Shown one piece after another: positions 8,133 to 15,963 of a DNA stretch of 64,000 nucleotides. The stretch covers positions 131,794-195,793 of the forward strand of contig JBAZYO010000012.1 in the NCBI GenBank assembly GCA_041659285.1, given 5' to 3'. A program made the translations under genes and the position numbers. Source of the stretch: Vicinamibacterales bacterium. Lineage in GTDB: Bacteria > Acidobacteriota > Vicinamibacteria > Vicinamibacterales > UBA2999. Within the stretch, counting starts at the first letter, position 1, and each line of letters starts with the position of its first letter. Under the pieces are notes generated by a model. That model did not search any database and had not been told where the DNA came from. It saw only the letters and a list, made by a program, of their open reading frames with translations.

Positions 8133-9041
8133 ATGAACAGGCTGTCCTCCATTGTGCTCGCCAGCGTCTTGGTCACCGGGACTGCCGTGCTGGCGACGTC
8201 CGCGCAGGATCAGCCGATCTTCAAGTCCGCCGTGCGCACGGTGCCGATCTACGCCACGGTGGTGGACGGCGGCGGGCGCCTGGTGCCGGACCTCGAGCGT
8301 GCCGACTTTGCCATTCTCGACAACGGCAAGCCCGCCGACGTGACGCTGTTCTCGAACGACTCGCAGCCGTTCAGCGCCGTGGTGATGCTCGACACCAGCG
8401 CAAGCATGACCGCCAACCTGAAGCTGCTCAACCGCGCCGCGGAGCAGTTTCTGCTGCGCTTGCTGCCGGTGGACCGGGCGCAGGTCGGCGCGTTCAACGA
8501 CAAGATCCAGTTGAGCGGCACCTTCACGAACAATCGCGACGAGTTGATCGGGGCGCTGAACGATCTGTATTTCGGCAACCCCACGCGCCTGAACGACGGC
8601 ATTGGCGCCGGCCTCGACGCGCTGCAGGGCATCGAAGGCCGCCGCGTTGTCTTGGTGTTCACCGATGGCGAAGACACCGCGAGCCGCACCGGGTTCAAGA
8701 CCGTTCTCGAGCAAGCCCGCGACGAAGAGGTGATGGTCTACGCCATTGGCCTCGAGTCGGAGTACTTCAACGGCATGCGTGTCGTAAAGACGCGCCCGTC
8801 ACGAGACTTGCGGAAGATTGCCGATGAAACCGGCGGCGGCTACTTCGAGTTGCTGAAGACGATCGACCTGGCGCCGACCTTCACGCGCGTGGCGCAGGAG
8901 CTGCGCAGCCAGTACCTGATCGGTTTTGCCCCCGCCTCGCTCGACGGCAAGGTGCACAAGCTGGATGTGAAGGTGAACCGGCCGGGAATGACCGTGCGGG
9001 CGCGGAAGAGCTATCTCGCCGCGCCCGACACCAAGTCCTGA
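8133..9041 (+). CDS. Secreted VWFA-related protein (acidobacterial type)
   Basis: A 302-residue protein from the ATG at 8133 with a signal peptide (SSIVLASVLVTGTAVLATSAQ). A short beta-rich part (RTVPIYATVVDGGGRLVPDL, then ADFAILDNGKPADVTLFSND) precedes a von Willebrand A domain with the MIDAS motif DTSASM (about residue 90), LNDGIGAGLDAL and VFTDGEDTAS. It ends QYLIGFAP and a small C-terminal strand domain, as in the VWFA-related family (TIGR03436) expanded in Acidobacteriota. Metal-dependent adhesion in the periplasm or outside is likely; partners are unknown. Related proteins occur at 56302 and 57195. Confidence 0.85.
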   Translation: MNRLSSIVLASVLVTGTAVLATSAQDQPIFKSAVRTVPIYATVVDGGGRLVPDLERADFAILDNGKPADVTLFSNDSQPFSAVVMLDTSASMTANLKLLNRAAEQFLLRLLPVDRAQVGAFNDKIQLSGTFTNNRDELIGALNDLYFGNPTRLNDGIGAGLDALQGIEGRRVVLVFTDGEDTASRTGFKTVLEQARDEEVMVYAIGLESEYFNGMRVVKTRPSRDLRKIADETGGGYFELLKTIDLAPTFTRVAQELRSQYLIGFAPASLDGKVHKLDVKVNRPGMTVRARKSYLAAPDTKS

Positions 9042-9045
9042 AGGG

Positions 9046-9068
9046 TGTCCCTCGTCAGAAGAGGGACA
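9046..9068. terminator. Short hairpin after VWFA gene
   Basis: TGTCCCTC (9046-9053) pairs with GAGGGACA (9061-9068) around a 7-nt loop, five bases after the stop codon at 9039-9041. There is no T run, so it is only a possible weak terminator. Confidence 0.45.
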
Positions 9069-9159
9069 ACACGCCGACCATGAGGAACAAGCCGGCGAGC
9101 AGTGCGGGAACAACCACGTCAACCGTCCCTGAGAAATTCCAATCGTAGATTCTCAACAT
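9055..9159 (-). CDS. Possible 34-residue single-helix membrane peptide
   Basis: A short open frame from an ATG at 9159 encodes MLRIYDWNFSGTVDVVV and then a hydrophobic helix ALLAGLFLMVGVLSLF to the stop at 9055. The upstream bases (gaggtggcaac) could serve as a ribosome-binding site. The clean single-helix layout argues for a real small membrane peptide, but its size, and the overlap of its stop with a hairpin, make it uncertain. Confidence 0.3.
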   Translation of the reverse strand: MLRIYDWNFSGTVDVVVPALLAGLFLMVGVLSLF

Positions 9160-9235
9160 GTTGCCACCTCGGCCGCCTCGTGGCGGCCTTGTTACCTGGC
9201 CGTTTCTGGGAGGGCCACTAGGTAGGACGGCGGCG

Positions 9236-10072
9236 CTATTTGAGAAGTTCCAGCACCCGTTTCCAGTCGGCCTTCCGCAGGAGATCGGCGATCAACACCT
9301 CGTTGCCGCGAAACCGGACGGTCATGGTGCGAACCGCGGCCGGGCTTTCGGAAGCCGCGGCTGAGGCGGTCACGTCGAAGGCCGCATCGGACCGGCCGCG
9401 CACCTCCGGCGTTGCGAGGGTGCCGAAAAACACCACTGTCTCGGCCGGGGCGAACCGCTCCTCGGTGCCCTGGGCGGTCTTGCCCCGATACACGTTGGAT
9501 GGGACCGCGATCACGGCAACCGCCCCATCAACCGTCACTTGTTTCGACACCGCGGGTTCTATCGACGAGGCCACCGCGAACGCGTAGGCCGGCTGGTTGT
9601 AATCCACGTCGATGGTGACGTGGCCTTCGGCGTCGATGCGGGCGCCGGCCACGCCTTCGTCCGACAGCCCGACGCCGTCCACGTCCTGCGAGCGGCCCGT
9701 CCGCCTTGCCTCGGCCAGCGCCCGTTCGTACTGCGCCTCGGCCCGCCGCTGCGCGGCATCAATCGCCGCGCCGATCTGGGCCATGGCCCGGTTGGCGCGG
9801 GCCTGGTTGATTTCGTTGAGCGGGTTGGCCATCACCTCGATGGTGCGCTCGCCCGTCTGCAGCGGCCGCACCATCCAGAGCACGGTGGTCGAGTTGTTCG
9901 CCGGCACCGAGTTGGTGTCGTCGGTGTCTGGGAACGGCAGGGCCGGCGCCAGCGCCGCGCGCACGACCGTCATGACGCGATCGACGTCGGCCGGGCCTTG
10001 GGCAAAGGCATGAGCCGGCCACGCGAGCGCCGCAACAACGGCGAGCACCCCAGCACGCCAGCCACTGAGCAC
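9236..10072 (-). CDS. Secreted protein of unknown function
   Basis: A 278-residue protein if the GTG at 10072 is used, giving a good signal peptide (LSGWRAGVLAVVAALAWPAHAFA). The mature part contains TTVLWMVRPLQTGERTIEVMANP, a helical EINQARANRAMAQIGAAIDAAQRRAEAQ region and beta-rich parts ending VRFRGNEVLIADLLRKADWKRVLELL. I recognise no family. An ATG at 10174 is also in frame, but the sequence between them is a palindromic repeat that looks intergenic. It is the last gene of the molybdenum hydroxylase operon and might be an exported partner, though that is only positional. Confidence 0.6.
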   Translation of the reverse strand: MLSGWRAGVLAVVAALAWPAHAFAQGPADVDRVMTVVRAALAPALPFPDTDDTNSVPANNSTTVLWMVRPLQTGERTIEVMANPLNEINQARANRAMAQIGAAIDAAQRRAEAQYERALAEARRTGRSQDVDGVGLSDEGVAGARIDAEGHVTIDVDYNQPAYAFAVASSIEPAVSKQVTVDGAVAVIAVPSNVYRGKTAQGTEERFAPAETVVFFGTLATPEVRGRSDAAFDVTASAAASESPAAVRTMTVRFRGNEVLIADLLRKADWKRVLELLK

Positions 10073-10078
10073 CTCAGC

Positions 10079-10154
10079 CCGCCTTCGCTCGCCCAAGTCT
10101 CGGTGGCGAGCTTCGGCGAGGTCTCGCCGTAGCGGCCTTCGGCCGCGGAGGCGG
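10079..10154. repeat. Three-hairpin palindromic element
   Basis: A closing stem CCGCCTTCG (10079-10087) / CGGAGGCGG (10146-10154) with one mismatch encloses three hairpins: GCTCGCC/GGCGAGC (10087-10111), CGGCGA/TCGCCG (10114-10129) and GCGGCC-TTC-GGCCGC (10132-10146). It lies between the FAD subunit gene and the next gene and belongs with the dispersed CCGCCTTCG...CGGCGGACAAG palindromes seen elsewhere in the window. Confidence 0.7.
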
Positions 10155-10166
10155 ACACCTTGGCCC

Positions 10167-10991
10167 CTAGCCATCGGTTTCCCTCCAAAACTCATCGAGC
10201 AGGTTTTCGGCCACCTGCATCCGATACTCGCCCGTCGATCGCACATCGTCTATTGGCGCGATGTCCCGGCGCAACGCCGCCTGCGCATCGGCCATGGCGC
10301 CGCCGCCGGTCAGCACGGCCGCCGCCGCGGTCGCGAGCACCACCGTGGGCGCCACCGAGCCGAACGCGACGCGGACCTGCGGCCCGCGCACGGCGGCGAT
10401 CATGATCTTCGAAATCGCCTGGGCCCGCCGCGCGCCGACCTTGCGCCACCACTGACGGCCGGCAATGGGCAGGATCTCGACGGCCGTGATCAGCTCGTCC
10501 GGCCGCCGCACGCTGGTGCGATAGCCCGTGTAGAACCCGGCGAAGGGGACGCGGCGCTCGCCCGCGATACTGCGAAGCACGACGCGGGCGCCGGCGGCGG
10601 CCAGCACCGGCAGCGTGTCGCCGGCCGGCGAGGCGTTGGCGATATTGCCGCCGAGGGTGCCGCGGTTCTGAATCTGCGGTCCACCCACTTCGCGGGCCGC
10701 GGCCACCAGCATCGGCACCCGCTTCCGGACGAGCGCCGACTTGATGATGTCGGTGTAGGTCGCCAGCGCGCCAATGCGGAGGACGGGCCGGTCGATTCGA
10801 ATCGCCCTCAATTCATCGAGCCCCCACAGGTCCACGAAGCGACGCTGCTCCAGCGTGCCGAAGTGCAGGCCCACAAACACGTCGGTGCACCCGGCAATCG
10901 GCGTCAGCGTGGGGTCGTCGGCCAGCATGGCCAGCGCCGCCTTGAGGGTGCGCGGCCGCTTCAGCGAGAGGGATCTAGCGTCGGTTGGCAC
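10167..10991 (-). CDS. Molybdenum hydroxylase FAD-binding subunit
   Basis: A 274-residue FAD subunit of the xanthine dehydrogenase/CO dehydrogenase family (CoxM/XdhB/CutM type). It begins with the usual LKRPRTLKAALAMLADDPTLTPIAGCTDV, carries the FAD motifs around IGALATYTDI and NRGTLGGNIANASPAGDTLPVLAA, and has a C-terminal CO_deh_flav_C-like part (SKIMIAAVRGPQVRVAFGSVAPT). It carries electrons from the iron-sulfur subunit to an acceptor in the cytoplasm. Its start overlaps the iron-sulfur gene by 17 bp, so the three subunits are surely cotranscribed in the order large, small, medium. Confidence 0.9.
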   Translation of the reverse strand: MPTDARSLSLKRPRTLKAALAMLADDPTLTPIAGCTDVFVGLHFGTLEQRRFVDLWGLDELRAIRIDRPVLRIGALATYTDIIKSALVRKRVPMLVAAAREVGGPQIQNRGTLGGNIANASPAGDTLPVLAAAGARVVLRSIAGERRVPFAGFYTGYRTSVRRPDELITAVEILPIAGRQWWRKVGARRAQAISKIMIAAVRGPQVRVAFGSVAPTVVLATAAAAVLTGGGAMADAQAALRRDIAPIDDVRSTGEYRMQVAENLLDEFWRETDG

Positions 10992-11502
10992 GCCTGTTCC
11001 TCTTCGCCGTCTGCCGTTTCGTGCTTGTTCGCCGACTTGTCCGCCGAAGCGCTTGGCGCGAAGGCGGAAGGCCAGCCTCCACCGACCGGAAGATGCTCAT
11101 GTAGCCGGTGCAGCGGCACAAGTTGCCGGCCAGCGCGGTCTTGATCTGGTCGCGGGACGCGCCGGCCTTGAGCGGCAGGGCCGCCATGATCATGCCCGGC
11201 GTGCAGATGCCGCACTGCGCGCCGCCGTGCTCGACAAACGCGTTCTGCAGCGCCTTGCCCGATCGCGACGCCGCGCTCGCCCCCTCGATGGTCACCACGC
11301 GGCAGCCCTCGACGTGCGCGACGGGGACGAGGCAGGCGTCCACGGCGACGCCGTCCACCAGCACCGTGCAGGCCCCGCACTCGCCTTCGCCGCAGCCTTC
11401 CTTCGTGCCGGTGAGCCCGCAGTCTTCGCGCAGCACGTCGAGCAGCCGCTTCATCGGCTCGACGTCGAGGCGCCGCTTCCTGCCGTTGATGGTCAGGTTC
11501 AT
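10975..11502 (-). CDS. Molybdenum hydroxylase 2Fe-2S subunit
   Basis: A 175-residue protein from the ATG at 11502. The plant-type 2Fe-2S motif (GCGEGECGACTVLVDG) and the second cluster motif (CGICTPGMIM and CRCTGYMSIF) are complete, as in CoxS/XdhC proteins. The usual domain ends around VEAGL; the remaining ~28 residues (PPSRQALRRTSRRTSTKRQ...) are basic and are encoded by a dispersed palindromic repeat at 11029-11075, so the tail looks acquired rather than ancestral. ATGA overlap with the large subunit (11499-11502). Confidence 0.9.
   Translation of the reverse strand: MNLTINGRKRRLDVEPMKRLLDVLREDCGLTGTKEGCGEGECGACTVLVDGVAVDACLVPVAHVEGCRVVTIEGASAASRSGKALQNAFVEHGGAQCGICTPGMIMAALPLKAGASRDQIKTALAGNLCRCTGYMSIFRSVEAGLPPSRQALRRTSRRTSTKRQTAKRNRRANRR
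11029..11075. repeat. Dispersed palindrome inside the 2Fe-2S subunit gene
   Basis: The minus strand reads CCTTCCGCCTTCGC...GCGCTTCGGCGGACAAG. CCGCC and GGCGG close it and GCGC-ttg-GCGC forms the tip. In the gene's frame it encodes LPPSRQALRRTS. The copy at 45983-46020 encodes LPPSLELRRTS in an unrelated protein. Confidence 0.7.
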
Positions 11503-13604
11503 CGCCGCGCCTTCATCAGCCGTTCGGGCGTCGCGGGAATCGACCGGATGTCGAATCCGCAATGCCGAAGAGCGTTGATCACCGCCGGCGCGGGACCGTC
11601 AATCGGCATTTCACCGACGCCCTTGGCGCCAAACGGCCCATGGGCGTACGGACGCTCGAGCAGTTCCACGTCGATGACCGGCGCGTCCATCGGCGTGGGG
11701 ATGATGTAGTTGGTCAGCTGGGCGTTGGCCATGCGGCCATCACGCATCACCACTTCCTCGATCAACGCGTAGCCGATGCCCTGCGCGGTGCCGCCCTCGA
11801 CCTGCCCTTCGGCCATCAGCGGATGAATGGCCTTGCCGATCTCGGCCACGGCGGTGACGCGCATCGGGGTGACCTCGCAGGTGACGGGATCGACCTCCAC
11901 CTCGACGACGTTGCAGCCCCACGCGTAGCTGCCGTAGGCATCCCCGCGGTAGAGGTCGTCATCCCACGTCAGGCCGGGCGGCGGTTCGTACTGGGCGGTG
12001 ACGGTGACCGAACCGTGGCGCTTGAAGTACTCCTCGGGAGTGAGCGTGCCGAGCCGCTTTCGCAGGTCGCGCGCGCACCGCTCGAGCAGCTTGCCGACAA
12101 TCATGCACGTGCGCGACGCCACGGTCGGGCCGCTGTCGGGCACGACGTCGGTGTCCACCTGGTGCACGTCGATGGCCTCGTACGGCAATCCGATCGCGTC
12201 CGCGACAATCTGCGCGTGCATGGTCCGCGTTCCCTGGCCAATCTCGGTGCTGGCGACGAGGATGCGGGCGCCGGTCGCGGTCAGCTCGAGTGACGCCTTC
12301 GAGGCCAGCTTCACTTCGCCGCCGCCGGTGAAGCCCGAGCCGTGGAAGAAGAGCGACAACCCGATGCCGCGGTTGGTGCCGCGCCACTGGCGCCGCTTCT
12401 GCCTGAAACCCGATCGCTTCACCGCCGCGCGCAACACCGGCAGGGCGCTGGCGTCGCGGCCCAGTTTCTGGCCGGTCGCGGTGGCGTCGCCAGGGCGTAG
12501 CGCGTTCAACTCGCGGAGCCGGACCGGATCCATCGCCAGGGCGTCGGCCACGCGATCCATGTGCGCCTCGATGCCGAACTGCGTTTGTGGCGCGCCGAAG
12601 CCCCGGAACGCGCCGTTGGGCGGCGTGTGGGTCATCATGGCGCGGCCGCGAATGCGGATGTGTTCGCACCGGTACGGACCGGCCGCGTGAATGACGCCGC
12701 GGGACAGCACCACCGCGCTCAGCGTCGCGTAGGCGCCGCCGTCCATCACCACGTCCACGTCCATCGCGGTGAGGCGCCCGTCGCGGGTGACGCCGGTGCG
12801 GTGCCGGATGATCGACGGGTGCCGCTTCGTGGTGGCCAGCAGGTCCTCGACGCGGTCGTAGATCATCTTCACCGGCCGGCCGCATTTCATCGCGAGCACG
12901 GCGGCATGGCAGGCGAGCATCGACGGGTACTCTTCCTTGCCGCCGAAGCCGCCGCCGGTTTCGGCCTGGATCACGCGCACCCGCTCGGGCGCGAGGCCGG
13001 TCAGCACCACGAGCGCCTTGTGGACGTAATACGGGCACTGCAGCGAGCCGTAGACCGTGATCTGTCCGGACCCGGGCACCGCGATGACGCCGTTGGTCTC
13101 GATGTAGAGCTGTTCCTGGTGGCCGGTGCGGTACTCGCCTTCGATCACGAAGTCGGCATCGCGAAAGCCGCGATCGATGTCGCCCTTGTCGATCGCAATC
13201 TGCTTGAAGCACACCGCCGACGCTTCGGGGTCGCAGGTGGGCGCCAGCTCTCGGTACTCGAACCGCACTCGCGTCTCGACGCCGAACAACTGCCGCCGGT
13301 CCGCATGCGCGACCAGCAAAATCGGCTCGGCCACGTGCCGCACCTCGCGCTCGGCCAGGCATGGCTGGTCGGGATCGATCAGCGCCACGTAGTTCTGGCC
13401 GGGAATGTCGCGGTAGTCGGCGACGATGAAGGCGGGAGAAAGATCGAGATGCCTGGCGGTGATCTCGGCACGCGGGACCGTGGAGCGGATGGTGGCCCCG
13501 AACAGCATGCCGGGGAACGTCAGGTCGTCGATGTACTTCGCGGCGCCGGTGACCTTGGCGTCACCGTCCTTGCGACGAACATTGGCCCCGACCGCGCGCG
13601 CCAT
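11499..13604 (-). CDS. Molybdenum hydroxylase large (molybdopterin) subunit
   Basis: A 701-residue catalytic subunit of the xanthine dehydrogenase superfamily. It has the aldehyde oxidase a/b hammerhead start (KVTGAAKYIDDLTFPGMLFG), the cofactor loops GGGFGGKEEY, FRGFGAPQ and EIGQGTRT, and the terminal GAKGVGEMPIDG loop, whose glutamate is the usual catalytic base. The CO dehydrogenase signature loop is not seen, so CO is unlikely to be the substrate; a purine, aldehyde or N-heterocycle is more likely but cannot be specified. It is slightly short for the family (commonly ~750). Confidence 0.9.
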   Translation of the reverse strand: MARAVGANVRRKDGDAKVTGAAKYIDDLTFPGMLFGATIRSTVPRAEITARHLDLSPAFIVADYRDIPGQNYVALIDPDQPCLAEREVRHVAEPILLVAHADRRQLFGVETRVRFEYRELAPTCDPEASAVCFKQIAIDKGDIDRGFRDADFVIEGEYRTGHQEQLYIETNGVIAVPGSGQITVYGSLQCPYYVHKALVVLTGLAPERVRVIQAETGGGFGGKEEYPSMLACHAAVLAMKCGRPVKMIYDRVEDLLATTKRHPSIIRHRTGVTRDGRLTAMDVDVVMDGGAYATLSAVVLSRGVIHAAGPYRCEHIRIRGRAMMTHTPPNGAFRGFGAPQTQFGIEAHMDRVADALAMDPVRLRELNALRPGDATATGQKLGRDASALPVLRAAVKRSGFRQKRRQWRGTNRGIGLSLFFHGSGFTGGGEVKLASKASLELTATGARILVASTEIGQGTRTMHAQIVADAIGLPYEAIDVHQVDTDVVPDSGPTVASRTCMIVGKLLERCARDLRKRLGTLTPEEYFKRHGSVTVTAQYEPPPGLTWDDDLYRGDAYGSYAWGCNVVEVEVDPVTCEVTPMRVTAVAEIGKAIHPLMAEGQVEGGTAQGIGYALIEEVVMRDGRMANAQLTNYIIPTPMDAPVIDVELLERPYAHGPFGAKGVGEMPIDGPAPAVINALRHCGFDIRSIPATPERLMKARR

Positions 13605-13616
13605 CGTCGAACTCTA

Positions 13617-13662
13617 GCACCCCAGGCACCCTAGGCACACTAGGCACCCGAGGCACCTTGGC
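13617..13662. repeat. Short tandem array of aggcaccct units
   Basis: Four to five near-identical 9-bp units (aggcaccct, aggcacact, aggcacccg, aggcacctt) fill the gap between the MoaD-like gene and the large-subunit gene. Comparable micro-arrays with other units occur at 36959, 47577 and 63735. Confidence 0.65.
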
Positions 13663-13665
13663 TGT

Positions 13666-13920
13666 TCAGCCCCCGGCCATCGTCGGAACGATCTCGACGA
13701 CGTCGCCGTCGGCGACCGCGCGCTGGTCAACGCCGTGCAACAGCAGTTCGTTGTTCACGGCGATGTTATACAGCGGATCGTCCAGTTCGGTGGCGAGGCC
13801 GGGGACCATGCGGTCCAGTACCTGCAGGAGTTGCCCGACGGTCGCGACGGCGTCGCGGACCACCAGCGTCGTGCCGGTCAGGGGATGCAAGGCGGCGGGA
13901 AAGTTAACGGTCACTGCCAA
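13666..13920 (-). CDS. MoaD/ThiS-like sulfur carrier protein
   Basis: An 84-residue beta-grasp protein ending in Gly-Gly (VEIVPTMAGG), the mark of MoaD/ThiS-type sulfur carriers whose C-terminus is adenylated and thiocarboxylated. The internal TLVVRDAVATVGQLLQVLDR and DGDVVEIVP strands fit the fold. Placed between an aldehyde ferredoxin oxidoreductase and a molybdenum hydroxylase, it probably supplies dithiolene sulfur for the pterin cofactor of one or both. It overlaps the oxidoreductase gene by 17 bp. Confidence 0.85.
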   Translation of the reverse strand: MAVTVNFPAALHPLTGTTLVVRDAVATVGQLLQVLDRMVPGLATELDDPLYNIAVNNELLLHGVDQRAVADGDVVEIVPTMAGG

Positions 13921-15859
13921 GGGCGCCCACCAATTCCCTGCGCCACGCCTCTTCGGGCGCGCCCTCGCTCGTCAGCCGCGAGATGGCGTAGAAACGTGAC
14001 AGCATCGCGTCGAACTCCTGGCGATCGATCTTCTCGCCCTTGTAGGGGCCGCCGGGATTCGGCTCGTCGAACCAGCGGTCGGGCAGCGTGTCGTCCTTGC
14101 GGCGCATGCCGAGGCGATGGTTGATCAACCGCTCCACGCCCATCACGTTCAACCCGCACTGTTCGAGGGCTTCGTCGGTGAACACCAGGCCGGTGACGTT
14201 GGCGAGCTGCTCGCGGAACTCCTCGAGGCCGGGCAGCGACGGGCTGTTGAACAGCCTGGTGGTGAAGCGGCACATGCCGACCGAGTCGCCCACCGCGTAC
14301 ATGTCCTCGCATGCCCGGACCGCGCGCTCCTTGTCCACATAGCTGTTGGGCTCGGCGCTGACCGGGCCGCCATACAGCTCCGACTTGAACACCGGGTTGT
14401 CGTTGATGCGCGCGTTGATCTCCAGCGTGGCGCGGTTGCGGAGGTGATCCATGCCGCGCGTGGCCACGGCCAACCCGAGGGCGAACGCCTTCAGGATGCG
14501 GGCGTCGTGCGGGTCGCTCTGGCCCAGGCCCTTCACCGCAATGCGGTACTTCAGCGCCTCCGCCGGATAATGTCCCTTCTCCACTGCGCGCGTGCTGTCG
14601 GCCAGCGCGGCGCCAAAGCCCTCGCGCGCCGCCATCATGAACAGCAGGCGTTCGATGGTCACCGCGTCGCCCCACGTCAGCGTGATCCCGCCGGTGTGCG
14701 CCGTGGTGATGATGCCGCGCTGGAACAGCTCGAACGCCCAGGCGAGGGCGGAGCCGGTGGACGCGGTGTCGAGACCGAGGTCGTTGCAGACGTTATTGAG
14801 GCGGACGACCGCGGCGACACTGTCGATGCCGAGATTGGGGCCGAACTTCCCCAGCGTCACGTACTCCGGGCCATCGCCCTTGTCGTACTTGTCCGGCGCG
14901 GCGCTGTGCAGGTCGTTCAGCGGACGGCAGTTCACCGGGCAGCGGAAGCAGCCCTCCATCCCCGGGCGGTACGGATCGAAGTGCTCGGCGTCGAGGCCGT
15001 CGGTCCACGTCGTTTCCTGGTTGTTCTTCGTGCCCATCGCGCCCAGCAATCGGCTGGGCTTGTAGAGAAACGGCGTGCCGGTTTTCGACAGCGCGTTCTT
15101 CACCACCGAGGTGGCAAGCAGCTTCTGCGCGATGTGCCGGTTGTAGGGCTTGTAGGGCTGCGCGGTCGCAAACTCGCGGGTGGGCGCAATCGTGACGATG
15201 CCCTTCAGGCGGAGGGCGCCCATCTTCGCGCCCGGGCCGCCGCGCGCGTAGATGGCTTTCGGGCCGGCCATGATGCCGCTGGTCAGGACCTGGTTCTCAC
15301 CGGCGCGGGTGATGTTGGCCATCGCCATGTTGCGGGTCCACACGCCACCCAGGTCCCGGGCCACGGCCTCGCGCATCTCGATGTTGTCCATCCCCACGTA
15401 CGGCGCGCCATCGTCGAACGTCACCACGCCGTTACGAATCACCAGCAGCGTCCACGCCGGGGCCTGGCCGTACAACACGAGGTGGTCGAAGCCGTTCATG
15501 CGCAGGAACGACGGGAAGTAATCACCGGCGTTCGAGTCGAGCAGCACGCCTGATTCCGGCGACCACGACGTGCAGTTGCCGCGCGCGGCACTGGGCACCA
15601 GGCCGGTCAGCAGCCCCGATCCGAATATCAGCGGGATGCCCGGATCGAGCGGCGTGAGCGACTCATCCAGCAGCCGGTGCAGGTAATACATGTTGGCGCC
15701 GCGGCCGCCAAGCACCGTGCGCGTGACGGCGAGCGGCGTGTAGGCGGTGTGCAGTTGCCGGCGCTCGAGATCCACGAACAACGTGGCGCCTTGCGAGGGG
15801 AACTGCGCCTCGCGCGGCATCTCCTCCAGCAGCCGGGCGACGCGGTCGCGGATGGCCAT
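13904..15859 (-). CDS. Aldehyde ferredoxin oxidoreductase (tungsten family)
   Basis: A ~651-residue protein of the AOR family, which oxidises aldehydes to acids with ferredoxin using a bis-pterin tungsten centre and one 4Fe-4S cluster. Cluster cysteines are visible in GCFRCPVNC (about residue 355) with a further cysteine in NNVCNDLGLD. Pterin-binding regions appear as RGANMYYL and ARGGPGAKMGALRLKG. The ATG at 15859 is preferred; a TTG at 15865 is in frame, and a TATACT-like hexamer lies just upstream. It heads the operon containing the MoaD-like carrier and the molybdenum hydroxylase subunits. Confidence 0.88.
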   Translation of the reverse strand: MAIRDRVARLLEEMPREAQFPSQGATLFVDLERRQLHTAYTPLAVTRTVLGGRGANMYYLHRLLDESLTPLDPGIPLIFGSGLLTGLVPSAARGNCTSWSPESGVLLDSNAGDYFPSFLRMNGFDHLVLYGQAPAWTLLVIRNGVVTFDDGAPYVGMDNIEMREAVARDLGGVWTRNMAMANITRAGENQVLTSGIMAGPKAIYARGGPGAKMGALRLKGIVTIAPTREFATAQPYKPYNRHIAQKLLATSVVKNALSKTGTPFLYKPSRLLGAMGTKNNQETTWTDGLDAEHFDPYRPGMEGCFRCPVNCRPLNDLHSAAPDKYDKGDGPEYVTLGKFGPNLGIDSVAAVVRLNNVCNDLGLDTASTGSALAWAFELFQRGIITTAHTGGITLTWGDAVTIERLLFMMAAREGFGAALADSTRAVEKGHYPAEALKYRIAVKGLGQSDPHDARILKAFALGLAVATRGMDHLRNRATLEINARINDNPVFKSELYGGPVSAEPNSYVDKERAVRACEDMYAVGDSVGMCRFTTRLFNSPSLPGLEEFREQLANVTGLVFTDEALEQCGLNVMGVERLINHRLGMRRKDDTLPDRWFDEPNPGGPYKGEKIDRQEFDAMLSRFYAISRLTSEGAPEEAWRRELVGALGSDR

Positions 15860-15867
15860 ATCCAAGT

Positions 15868-15930
15868 ATAGGGGTCTGCCCCCTTTGATGGCCCACGGAA
15901 GGGGTCTGACCCCTTCGCGCGTCCTGCCGA
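15868..15930. repeat. Two ggggtctgacccc-type palindromes
   Basis: aggggtctgccccct (15868-15882) and aggggtctgacccctt (around 15900-15915) are copies of the short palindrome that makes up the array at 41444-41597. Here they lie between the divergent oxidoreductase and gamma-glutamyltransferase genes. Confidence 0.6.
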
Positions 15931-15963
15931 GTTGCGAGAGTGGCCAGACCCTATAATGCCGTC

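Noticed and set aside
11499..13604. Carbon monoxide dehydrogenase large subunit
   Set aside because: The subunit order large-small-medium and family match are general to molybdenum hydroxylases, and the active-site Cys loop typical of form I CO dehydrogenase (AYRCSFR) is not present; it reads AFRGFG.
14117..15553. Plus-strand open frame of 478 codons
   Set aside because: It lies wholly antisense to the aldehyde ferredoxin oxidoreductase gene and has no recognisable motif.
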